A stretch of 64,000 bases of DNA from the NCBI RefSeq assembly GCF_032854445.1, contig NC_088302.1, forward strand, positions 4,581,338 through 4,645,337, read 5' to 3'. The notes below the pieces were generated by a model that was not told the DNA's origin, did no database searches, and saw only the letters and a list, made by a program, of their open reading frames with translations. How positions within the stretch are numbered: position 1 is the first letter of the stretch; the number at the start of each line of letters is the position of its first letter. This DNA is from Liolophura sinensis (Eukaryota; Mollusca; Polyplacophora; Chitonida; Chitonidae). Positions 10,690 to 21,600 of this stretch are shown piece by piece. A program made the translations under genes and the position numbers.

Positions 10690-11012
10690 AGTGAGTGAGG
10701 GCTTGAGGTTTAACGTCGTACTTAACAGTTTTTTCAGTCATATAACGACGAAGGAATCCTTAGGGTGCATGTAATGTGCCTCCTCTTTGCAGGACAGATT
10801 TCCACCGCTCTATTATCTAGTGCTGCTTCACCGAGACGCCATACCGAAGGCAAGTAAGGCGTCCCGCCCGAGCCATTATACTGATACGGGTCAACCAGTC
10901 GTTGCACCACCCCCTTCATGCTGAACGCCAAGCGAGGACGTTACAACTTCCTCTTTTAAGGTCTTAGGTTTGACGACCCAGGATTGAAACTGGATCTACC
11001 GCTCCCGAAGCG
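10690..11012 (-). mobile_element. SINE family 1, truncated in the tRNA head
   Basis: Tail GTGAGTGAGGGCTTGAGG at the left; the copy ends inside the tRNA-like head at GCTCCCGAAGCG. A 12-bp target-site duplication, CATTTATATGTA, lies at 10678-10689 and 11013-11024, so truncation happened at insertion. Confidence 0.9.
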
Positions 11013-11159
11013 CATTTATATGTAGAGTGACTAAATACAACAGCAATTGCCACAGCCTCTTCGCCACAATATTTCAAACACAGCAAAATGAATCATTTTC
11101 CCCTTTCCGTTCTATATGACATTTATTTATTCTATATAACTTTGTATATATTGTGTAAA

Positions 11160-11161
<2 letters not shown>

Positions 11162-11226
<65 letters not shown>
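11162..11226. repeat. (TA)n microsatellite
   Basis: About 30 uninterrupted TA dinucleotides. Confidence 0.98.
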
Positions 11227-11236
<10 letters not shown>

Positions 11237-11307
11237 GGATGTTCAGCTTGATGGTTTAATTGGAGCAGACCGGGAATATCAACAGCTATCCTGTCGCAAA
11301 GCAGAAA

Positions 11308-11453
11308 CTGACATTTATTTATTTGATTGGTGTTTTACGCCGTACTAAGAATATTTCCCTTGTACAACGTCGGCCAGGTCAGAAATATAGTGGGAGGAAA
11401 CCGTTGAGCCCGGGGGAAACCCTCAACCATCCGAGGGTTGCTGCAAGACCTTA
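11308..11453 (-). mobile_element. SINE family 2, 5'-truncated
   Basis: Tail and middle (TGGTGTTTTACGCCGTACTAAGAATATTTC to CATCCGAGGGTTGCTGCAAGACC) without the tRNA head. Confidence 0.8.
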
Positions 11454-11463
11454 ACATGAACAG

Positions 11464-11584
11464 GGCCCAGTTTCATGATAATCGCACATATAAGACAATT
11501 GTAAAGTAATGGTGATGCACAAGATATCATACGACAAATGTACGATAAGAAATGTCGTACGCCGCTTTGTGAAACTGGGCACAG
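11464..11584. mobile_element. Short fold-back element (MITE-like)
   Basis: CCCAGTTTCA near the left end (about 11467) is matched by TGAAACTGGG near the right end (about 11570), and the interior has related stretches (CATACGACAAATGTACGA, AAATGTCGTACG). The whole can fold back. Small palindromic elements with these end motifs are, from memory, common in molluscs; no transposase or target duplication was confirmed. Confidence 0.5.
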
Positions 11585-11766
11585 GAACTTAGAGTAGTAA
11601 ATATAGTACAAGGAGACTTTTGCTCAGAGAAATGGGCGAGGATTAGAAAGTATTTTAGAATAGAGAAGCTTTCCTGAAAATAAAGTCCATTTAATGCAGG
11701 CCCATAACGTGTGTTGTCTATTGTTTAAATCTGACGTTGCGAAAAAGTCTTGTGGACAAACTGTTA

Positions 11767-12037
11767 AATTTATTTTATTTATTTGATTGGTGTTTTACGC
11801 CGTACTCAAGAATATTTCACTTATACAACGGAGACCAGCATTATGGTGGGTGGAAACCGGGCGGGGCCCGGGGGGAAACCCACGACCATCCGCAGGTTGC
11901 TGACAGACCTTCCCAAGTACGGCCGGAAAGGAAGCCAGCATAAGCTGGACTTGAACTCACAGCGACCGCATTGGTGAGAGACTCCTGGGTCTTTAAGCTG
12001 CGCTGGCGCGCTAACCAACTGAGCCACGGAGGCCCCT
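11767..12037 (-). mobile_element. tRNA-derived SINE (family 2), full length
   Basis: From TTTATTTGATTGGTGTTTTACGCC to the head end GAGCCACGGAGGCCCC. A 10-bp target-site duplication, CAAACTGTTA, lies at 11757-11766 and 12038-12047. Best-preserved copy of the family here. Confidence 0.9.
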
Positions 12038-12104
12038 CAAACTGTTACAGTACTACAAAAGAACAATAGTGAATTCAGAATTCGTAGGAAAAGGTACTTG
12101 GAAT

Positions 12105-12490
12105 ATTCCAAAGTGGAATGAGCGTTGGCCTGTTGTACTGATCAGCGAAGAGCACAAGACAATAACGAGACTGATAAACTGGAATGAGTATTTCGTTATT
12201 GTACTGATCAGTGAAGAGCATTAGCCAATACACGTATGCCCAACTGGAATGAGAATGGCTTTATTGTACTGAACAGTGAAGAGCATTCGCCAATGCCCGT
12301 CTGCCCAACTGGAATGGGCATTGCTTTATTGTACTGAGCAGTGAAGAGCATTAGCCAATACACGTCTGCCAAACTGGTATGAGCATTGGTCCGTTGTATA
12401 GATCAGTGAAGAACTCTAGCTGATACACGACTGCCAAACTTGCACGAGCATTACTCTACGGTACTGTTCAGTACGGCAGTACACATGCCA
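12105..12490. repeat. About 65-bp minisatellite, six copies
   Basis: AACTGGAATGAGCATTG, TATTGTACTGATCAGTGAAGAGC and TAGCCAATACACGTCTGCC recur in order every 63-68 bp. Confidence 0.9.
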
Positions 12491-13497
12491 CAGCCTAGTG
12501 CGTGTATGGTTAGGTAGCTATACTGTGTGGGACAATGCCTGCATTTGATCATAGATGTTGCGTAAACGTTTTTGCAAGGCGATGAATGGGTTGTCAAGGG
12601 GTTGACTTAAATCTTCCGCTTAAGGCTTAGGAAACCTTTGTATTGCAGCCACGCAGGTAACTAGGCCACAGTAAAGAGCGATGCGTTTGAGTAAACGCTT
12701 CTCAGTTTTCATGATCCACATGCCAATCTAGCTTTGGGGAATTTGGATCGATAATTTACAGATTGCAGAAGCCCGAGCTTTAAAGCATGTCGATCTGTGA
12801 TCTGTTTCTAAAGCTGACTACTGCTTGTCGTGTATGCATTCACCCATGCATCGTCAAATAGGCAGAAAAGTGGTGAAAAATGAACAGGAAAGAGGTGAGA
12901 GATAAAACTGAGTGGAGCCCTGAGAAATGAATGGCCGCAACAAGCTGTCCAAACACGGTATATACATGTATACATACAAGTATTTGTGTGTACACTCTAC
13001 AGAGATAACGGTTGAAAACTTACATAAACCTGAAGAAGGCAAGTCACTGAAACACATGAAAGATAGTTGACTACTGAGAACCCCGCTCTAACGGAAGATA
13101 CACTACAAGCGGGCGTTCCCAACTCGCACGGATACCTAGATCTCACACCATCACCTGATATATATAACAGGTCAACATTGGGGAATTTCACCGTCTCAGT
13201 TCACTTTAAAGCGGCTTGTATAAGTTTTAAATGACAAAGTTGCTTCACCTGCACAAAATTCGCTATACCGGTACGCAATTATATCCATAACTGCAATGTG
13301 TGTGACAAACGATGTGCGGAATTCTGGTCTGTATTCCATATCTCAGTCGAGCAACCTCTGCGTGCATATATATATATAGATATATTGTTTATTAAAAGGA
13401 TCATTCTGTATCTAGAGTTAGTAACGCCAGTAAATATTTGTGTTGATGTACGAATAAACAAGATTTCTGCGAATATTTCTTGAGAAATTCCTGAATT
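12491..13497. other. Intergenic, nothing recognised
   Basis: No gene or known repeat seen; a short TA-rich run lies near 13365. Confidence 0.5.
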
Positions 13498-13568
13498 TCT
13501 ATTTATTGGTGTTTTACGCCGTACTCAAAAATATTTCACTTACACAACGGCGGCCAGCATTATCGTGG
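13498..13568 (-). mobile_element. SINE family 2 tail fragment
   Basis: TTGGTGTTTTACGCCGTACTCAAAAATATTTCAC to GGCCAGCATTATCGTGGGAGG; only the 3' part. Confidence 0.8.
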
Positions 13569-14009
13569 GAGGATCTCAGTTTGAACTGTGAATGGTGTAC
13601 AGGGTGCCTATTGTGTTATGCTGAATGACTGCATGTGAAACATGCACCAGTTGAAGTACCGGTACGTTGTTTTCTCACATCAGTAATTTGGTGAAACTTT
13701 TACTTCTGCGTCATTCAAAATCCATTAATAATTTAGTAATTTGTTATTTATCCCTCTGTCCCCATATTTTGACATTGACAGGAGTTTAGACTCTTCAGCT
13801 GTGACATTCCGCTTAACAACCTCGACAAGTAAGCCTATCCAGTCGGAAATAACATGGCTAGTTCACTAGTCACTCATAAACAGAGATATTTGAAAGGCTG
13901 AAAAAATAACCATCACATTTCTCTGACAAATTAATGCAGCTGTTTTAACGCATACTTATGGAACGAAAATTATACTCTCAAAATACTTTAGGGCTGGTGG
14001 ATCGAGTAA

Positions 14010-14260
14010 CCACACTTTGAAAGGGTTCTATGCAACGCACACTTTGAAGTGTTCTGTGCAGCGGTTTTAGATGTGTATTGCGAGATGTTTTGAAAAGTGT
14101 TTATGCAATGCTTTGAAAAGTGTTCTAGGCAGCACTTTGAAAAGTGTTCTAGGCAGCACTTTGAAAAGTGTTCAAAGCAATGCTTTGAAAAGTGTTCTGA
14201 GCACCTCTTGTAAGCGTTATATGCAACAGTTGTAAGTGTTCCATGCCACACTGAAGTGTC
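14010..14260. repeat. 24-27-bp minisatellite
   Basis: Units such as CTTTGAAAAGTGTTCTAGGCAGCA repeat about nine times with length changes. An 87-codon minus-strand frame across it is a by-product. Confidence 0.85.
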
Positions 14261-14691
14261 GTGCCAGTTGAAAACTGTTCATGACTAAGCTTTAAAGACT
14301 ACATGAGCGCACCGATTTTCCTCCATGTTTATGTAGAAAATTCGTCAGCTTCAAGCTCAAAATTATGTACCCGTATCCCCTAACCATGCCATACAACCAC
14401 ATCCAGCTTGCAATGGAGGTGCTATGTGTACATATGCCAGTTAGAAGGGCTCCTGGACTAGAAAGATCCAGATTTTGACGGATCATCACATGTAGATTTT
14501 ATGTCTGCTTTCCTTGACTTCGGATAAACTAGTAGACAGTAATGCTTATTACTCATAAAAAATTAGGGGCTACATAGAGCCTTAGACGTTATCATTCTTG
14601 CTTCTTGAAAACATATGTGGTAGTGAAATGATTGTAATGTGAATCCGAAGTGTGGATGACCGTTATCTAGAATGTATGTCTGTACTTTATT

Positions 14692-14938
14692 TGTTTATTT
14701 GATTAGTGTTTAACAATATTAGTGTATATCCAATATTACTGATGTGACGTGCACGCTTGTATGCAATATTACTGATGTGTCGTGCAGATTTGTATGCAAT
14801 ATTACTGACGTGACGTGCAGGCTTGTATGCAATATTACTAACATGACGTGCAGACTTGCTTGCAATATTACTGACGTGATGTGCAGACTTGTATGCAATA
14901 TTACTGATGTGACTTGCAGGCTTGTATGCAGTATGGTA
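14692..14938. repeat. 33-bp minisatellite adjoining a SINE-2 tail
   Basis: GCTTGTATGCAATATTACTGATGTGACGTGCAG repeats six to seven times. The left edge (about 14692-14712) is TTTATTTGATTAGTGTTTA, the tail of SINE family 2, so the array abuts or arose within a SINE. The unit is a multiple of three, which opens frames on both strands. Confidence 0.9.
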
Positions 14939-14970
14939 CTGTTTCATCAAGACAAGTGGTCTTCAAATAA

Positions 14971-15066
14971 AGTATTTATTTATTTGCTTGATGTTTTACT
15001 GAAGAATATTTCACGTATACGTTGTTAGCCAGCATTACGGTGGGCAGAAACCGGGAAGAGCCGACC
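14971..15066 (-). mobile_element. SINE family 2 tail fragment
   Basis: TTTATTTGCTTGATGTTTTACTGAAGAATATTTCACG followed by GCCAGCATTACGGTGGGCAGAAACCGGG. Confidence 0.75.
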
Positions 15067-15640
15067 TGAACAGGCTGCATGATTAACACCACATTCCAGA
15101 ATACGGATAATTATGCCTTGACGCCAGCTGAAATAATTATCAGAAAGACTTTAAATGAATAATAAAGATAATTCATCTCCGTAACTGGCGCAGTTCACGT
15201 CTGTACAAGGAAGACACATGATGAGATGACAAATGGCAAGAAATTGGCAATAGCTGTCAGATGACAAGGCCATCTATGAGGCTCTACATGATTTACTGTG
15301 AACATTAGCATAGGCATGTCACACGCATTAATCAGCATGAAGCTTAATGGATTCTACCTGAAGGGGTGGATTACACAATCGTGACGTAAAATCTACACTA
15401 CACATCAATTAATACCCACAGTAACATGAGCTTATGAATATTTTATACGTGTTTTGCGATATATAATGAGGCATTGTCATCTAACTACTTAGTTAAGTGA
15501 GTCACATACACCTTCAAGACTCACATTTTGACCTTTTAACAGACAAGCAGAAAGTCATTTCATCGTAACAAAAGGCGAATGTTTAACTGAAACAAGCAGG
15601 GAAGTGTGTAAAGCTCATCCACGCCTTCTTCATTTAATTC
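15067..15640. other. Intergenic, nothing recognised
   Basis: Unique AT-rich sequence, no coding signal. Confidence 0.5.
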
Positions 15641-16255
15641 AAGCTAGCGATGTCCAATATCATCTGTAATTGCGATGCGTTTATCGCAGAATCACAAGCT
15701 GGCGATGTCCAATATCATCTGTAATCGCGACGCGTATATCGCAGAATCACAAGCTAGCGATGTCCAATATCAACTGTGATTGCGATGCGAATATCGCAGG
15801 ATCACAAGCTAGCGATGTCCAATATCATCTTTAATTGCCACGCGTATATCGCAGAATCACAAGCTAGCAATGTCCAATATCATCTGTAATTGCCACGCGT
15901 ATATCCCCAGAATCATAGGCTAGCGATGTCCAATATCATCTGTAATTGTAACGCGTATATCACAGTATCACAAGCTAGCGATGTCCAATATCATCTGTAA
16001 ATGCGACGCGTATATCGCAGAATCACAAGCTAGCGATGTCCAATATCATCTGTAATTGCCATGCGTATATCGCAGAATCACAAGCTAGTGATGTCCAATA
16101 TCATCTGTAATTGCGACGCGTATATCGCAGAATCGCAAGCTAGCGATGTCCAATATCATCTATAATTGCCACTCGTATATCCCCAGAATCACAGGCTAGC
16201 GATGTCCAATATCATCTGTAATTGCGACGCGTATATCGCAGAATCAAAGCTATTG
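15641..16255. repeat. 55-bp minisatellite, 11 copies
   Basis: Units contain AGCTAGCGATGTCCAATATCATCTGTAATTGCGACGCGTATATCGCAGAATCAC, starting near 15644, 15700, 15754, 15809, 15863, 15919, 15973, 16028, 16083, 16139 and 16195. Each carries the palindromes GCTAGC and, usually, ACGCGT. Confidence 0.95.
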
Positions 16256-17330
16256 ACAGGCAGATCATCCACCAGACATTCTCCGAAAAGCAGACTCCTA
16301 CATCAATGAGCATTTCATACATACATACAACGCTGAGCAAAACGTTAAGTAAATTTTAGTTCATTCATGAACTTTCTCGCTCATACATTAGTTCAGAAAA
16401 CAAACAATTGGGGACCTGGTTGCTGTTGACTATGTACGCTTGGGGTTTTAAGTAATACTTGACAAGTTTTCAGTCATATGACAGCGAGGAATTATGTTAG
16501 GTGTGTGTGTTGTCAGCATGTCAACTTAATGCGTTACCTGAGAAGTATCAAAACTTTTTAAATATTTTGGCCCCTTAAAAATTCTCAATGATCTAATTCT
16601 CCCTCAGCCTGTCAAGCCACAGAGAGAGCCATCTTTGGCTGATGAGGGTTTGGCGTGATACATTTGTCATGCCTAAAGTTGCAGTTCATGTGTGTTTTGT
16701 TGTACAATATGTTTTAAGATTTAAAATGCACTTAACTGTATATTTGTTTCTGAAAACACAAATGTGATGTAATAGAAAGGAAATAATGACTTTTTAACTC
16801 ATCTCACATTTCTAGGGTTGCTGCAATTGGTCTATATATGAAAACAGTACACAAAATAGAGACAGATGCACGCTGAAAGATCTTGTGGGGGGTATAAAAA
16901 CCCATAATCTTTTGTTCATTAAATAGAACTGAAAGCACTTAACAGACATCTACCAATAAACAATGGCACATGCCAGCAACACGAATAATTACAATACAGT
17001 TTCTGCATTGCATTCTGAAGTATTAAGTATTGATAAGAAGTGCCAGTAATTATATTACATAATCTGTGATCTATATGTTAGTCACGCTTGCACCCATTGT
17101 CTTCAGCAGCTGTAGACCCACAGGATGCTGTCAACCACATCATCCTATGGGTCAGTTTATGTTTCTCAAACCCATATAGATCAGCGGGAATTTGACACAT
17201 GAACATGCTGATAAGCCATTTATCATAATGTCAGTCCACCTCAGTTTTAACTCGCTGCATGGGAACTAACCTACCCACTTGTTCTTTAGCAGAGAAAATG
17301 CTTAAAAGCACCATGTTTTCAGGTAATAAC
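16256..17330. other. Region downstream of COMMD5
   Basis: A degenerate SINE-1 tail (minus) is visible at about 16435-16505 (CTTGGGGTTTTAAGTAATACTTG, TTTTCAGTCATATGAC). No gene recognised. Confidence 0.5.
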
Positions 17331-18520
17331 TTTATTACGACTTACGCCTCATTTACCTTGTAGGACGATGGCAGAGAGACAAATATAAAGCTCATACGAA
17401 TTTCTGTGCATGTAAATATATTGCTGTGTGTACAGTGCACAACTAACTTTATTTCTACTTTGGAATCTTGTTACACCTACATTACATGGTGCATAAGTGT
17501 TACTTACAATCAACATGCACTTAAATGATAAAATTTCTTTCAAAAATGTCCCATATTCGTAAAAGCGCATGAATTCTAATTTATATGAAGGTGCAATTTG
17601 GTTCACGTCAAGAAATCAGCCCAAGGCTGCAAAGTTTCACAGGTGTTTAGTTAACACCTGGGACTTTTGAAATAATCTGTGAAGTGGCCAGGAAGTCCTT
17701 TATGACACAACACCGTCGCCTCAATTTTTTTCCATTAAGGAGCTGATTAAATCTGCTTAAATGATTATTCATGTACATGTATGTTAGCTGTAACCAGTGC
17801 CTTTGATGAGTCCAGAATTCCTTGCACTCTTCCCTTCTTGAACAAGACAGACAAGATACTCAAAGATGTCTCCAAATGTTGCCCTGTGCATATCTTGTGG
17901 AAATAACTTAGTTATGGATAAATTTCACTCTTAAGGACTGATCCAAACATACATGTAAGAGATGACCTACTGTCTTTCTCAGCAATCTCAGCATAAAACA
18001 GATCATGATCCTACTGCCTTTGACAACAAAGTTTGTCATCAATTCAATTAAACATATTTAGTCTGACCTTACTGCCTTTGTGGACATAATTCTAAAACAA
18101 CAAGTTTTACTGCTTTTGTGGACACATTCCTATAAATATAACTGAATTTACTCCCTTTGTTGCCATAACCCTAACATTACTGATTTTACTGCCTTCTTGA
18201 TGCCAACATTCCTGGATCTATCCACCTTGAATCTGTAACCTTTAAGAAAAGGCAACAGTATGAAATTAGATCATAATATATATTCTTTATAGTGTTATAT
18301 AAACATGTTGATAAAATGATATTTAATATAATGCTGGAGCAGTTTACAGAAGTTTCTGCGTTAGCGGTTTCACTTTGTCCTATCCTGTCAATGCAGATAT
18401 ACCTCCAAAACCCAACTCTCTGGCTGGGCCTATAATGCATTATCTTTTCCGGTTTACATCCAATAGTGAAGGAGTATAGAGTCGCTGTAGACATCTGATG
18501 ATTTGTCAGAGATTCTCTGA
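17331..18520 (-). other. COMMD5: Candidate COMMD5 3' untranslated region
   Basis: After the COMMD5 stop no canonical AATAAA is apparent until TTTATT (AATAAA on the minus strand) at 17448-17453 and 17331-17336, which would give a 1.1-1.2 kb 3' UTR. Within it, about 18010-18200, a weak 40-56-bp repetition of TTTACTGCCTTTGTGG is seen. A non-canonical signal nearer the stop cannot be excluded. Confidence 0.35.
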
Positions 18521-18622
18521 TCAATCTTGTATCTTTAGGATACTTCTCTTCTCTAACTCCTCCATTTCCTTCAGGACAAACGCCACGCTGTACCTCAACT
18601 CATGGAATCTAGCCACCGAGAC
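18521..18622 (-). CDS. COMMD5: COMMD5 terminal coding exon
   Basis: Acceptor CAG precedes 18622 on the minus strand. The 102-nt coding part begins in phase 0 with VSVARFHELRYSVAFVLKEM, continues EELEKR and ends KIQD with TGA at 18523-18521. It completes the Glu codon ending at 56157 (MFE then VSVARFHE), matching the end of COMM domain 5 in other animals. It lies 37.5 kb from the preceding exon. Confidence 0.9.
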   Translation of the reverse strand, partial: VSVARFHELRYSVAFVLKEMEELEKRSILKIQD

Positions 18623-21600
18623 CTGAAATAACATTCACAGCATTTACATACAAGACTAAATATCGATCTAGCTTGTATTCAAAATTGATCTGTGAGGCCA
18701 CACAAAGAGTCTGCAGAGAATTTTTTTTTTTTCATAATCTGACTATTTGAAGAGGTTGTTGTACAGATTCAAGGATATTGTTAAACAAGTGTGCTTACGC
18801 ACGAATCTGACTTGTCTTGGAACGATCTCAGGTTCCACAAGATTAACCTTCCCCCCCCAAAATGTTAAGAAATTCTGACAAGACTAGTATTTGGAACACT
18901 TACTGCATGGAAACAAATGACCAATCAGATTCCTAAAATTCATTACACCTAAATAGGCAAAACTACAGAACAGGCTGGCTTGCAAATTTGATCAAAGGTT
19001 TTACAGAATGAATCTGCACACCAAATTTTAACGCAGGCAATATTTGTGTTACTGCACAGAAAGCAAAGAGTGATAAAAAGTGTCAAATGAATAAATTAAT
19101 AAAAATCCACACAATCAGGCACCAGAAACCCATTAGCAGTTCAAGTCATTCAGGGTTGAAACTTAATTGTTTTTTGTTTCATAGATTATTATTCTCCAAA
19201 ATTTTGCACCGAATCCCAACCAAACTATTATAGCACTGCTTCTGAAACTTTGCCATCTTATATTACACAATAATAAGTGATGCACTGGTGAAAAAAAACT
19301 GGGGGTTACAGGTCACATGACCTGGCAGCCAAACTGGATTAGTTACAATTTCTTCAGAAAACTTCTCCAAAACAACTGCTTCAACAGGCTTCATCCTAAC
19401 ATAGAATGGTTTCCCAAGACTTTCTGTTGATCTTATGTTTATTTTCATTTTGATTTTTATATAAACCAGTCTCCTGTGGCCATGTTTAATTGGCCAGGTG
19501 AGTCATATATCAGTTATGTTCCATTTTCACATAAGTGCAGTTAATTCCAAATATGGCAATACATTTGATTGAAAGGTTTAACATTTACCCGAAGTCGGAA
19601 AAGAAACTGAAAATTATCATAAAACATTTCTATATGTAATTTACCATGCCACGTTCAATGGTGCGTATCCCATTTCTGTAAACTACACAGCAGTCGAGCC
19701 AGACTGAATATCGTTTCAAGGCTGGTGAGCACAGCGAATGATACTCAGTCTAGCCTCCTGACAGCTTCAACCGATGAATGAAAAGGGCGATGAGCAAAGA
19801 GGTGAAGGCGATATAGTAAATCATGTAAACTGAGTGAGACATTATCTCGTTCATATCATGCAAACGTATACATCGATTGAATACATACCTGATGAAATAT
19901 GCATGTCTGGCTCAATTTTGTCAGCAGACAATTATGACATGATTAAAGTGTATTGTATGTGATATAAAACAAATGTTTCAAGGATTATCAAAGACGAAAG
20001 AAAACATGTCAGGACAATATTTGTTTCTTTGTTTCAATTTATTTACAGAATTTATCTTCTAGTTTTGTAGCGCCATTACTAGAGTGTGCAGCAAATGAGG
20101 TGCAGTGTGATTTGTAGCATTCAGGTCTTGAAGGTAACGAGGCAATCAACTGTGGAAATTCTGCATGTAACTCGTGTTCAAACTGCACGTGAAATATCAC
20201 ATTTGCTGCAGGTTGGTATTCAGTGGTACAATAGTGGTGACAAACAGTGAATGTGCAATATTCTTGTTTTACATCACAAATAATTGCTCATTTATTTGAA
20301 GGCAGCTCTTTTATGTGTAAATATTCGCTGTATTGCCACAAATAACATTTTTTCCTCTGAAATTTCCCAGGAATCTATGGTGTGGGTTAATGTCTCATAA
20401 GACCAGCCACATGTACAAAGCCTTGGGCTTGATTACTGCTTGACAATGGCCACAGGTTTAGAGAATGCAGTCACGCTGACTGATGTCGTTACGTAAAACC
20501 TCACCCAGGGCTTAGCTCATTCGCCATTCTACACACACTGCTTCCTGTACATGTACGTCACTTCAACACCAAGGGCAACAATGTATTTTGAGAGACATAA
20601 ATATTTCCCACATATCACCACAACATATGTCTAATCTACAGTAGCGTTTTAATATAACCACAATTACACGAGTGTGCTTCGAGACAAAGAATTCTAGAAA
20701 CACCCCAAGTAATTAATTTCGTGATAATAAAAACTGTAGGTTGATGAAGACCTCCTTCTGTCATAACTGTGTCAAAATCACATCACACGTAGTGCAGACA
20801 ACTCCAAATTTACAAACTTAAAAATTAGCTTTATCGGGTTAATTAAATTTTCAGACATATAACAAATATGGACTTTGTACATTTCACAAATTTCTCACAT
20901 AATATCATTAATTACAATCATTAAATTTTAAATATATATACTGAGTTTAATTAAATCTATTTCGAAAGTTATGTTTTCAAGTTGAGGTATATATGGAAGG
21001 AGTTAATAGCCGTGTGACTGAATGCATGGGTCAAGGGTGCATACATTCTGTGGGTTTCATAACATAATAACAAAGGTTATGTACTACTAAATAAGGCATC
21101 ATTAAGTTTTTATGTGTGTATTTTTCACATGTTATAACATGCATGAACTCATCGTATGCTTTCCTATCATTGGTTTATGGCCCATAAAAAATGGATGAGA
21201 TATCATAAAGTCAGAGGGAGTGGATATCAGACTGTCAGAGTGAGGGGATATCAGACTGTCAGAGTGAGGGGATATCAAACTGTCAGAGTGAGGGGATGTC
21301 AGACTATCAGAGTGAGGGGATATCAGACTATCAGAGTGAGGGGATATCAGACTGTCAGAGTGAGGGGATGTCAGACTATCAGAGTGAGGGAATATCAGAC
21401 TATCAGACTGAGGGAATATCAGATTGTCAGAGTGAGGGGATGTCAGACCAGAGTGAGGGGATGTCAGACCAGAGTGAGGGGATGTCAGACCAGAGTGAGG
21501 GGATATCAGACTATCAAAGTGAGGGGATATCAGACTATCAGAGTGAGGGGATATCAGACTATCAGAGTGAGGGGATGTCAGACTATCAGAGTGAGGGGAT

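Noticed and set aside
18186-18524. 112-codon minus frame as a gene
   Set aside because: It overlaps the end of COMMD5 exon 7 in another frame and runs through the likely 3' UTR with no recognised family.
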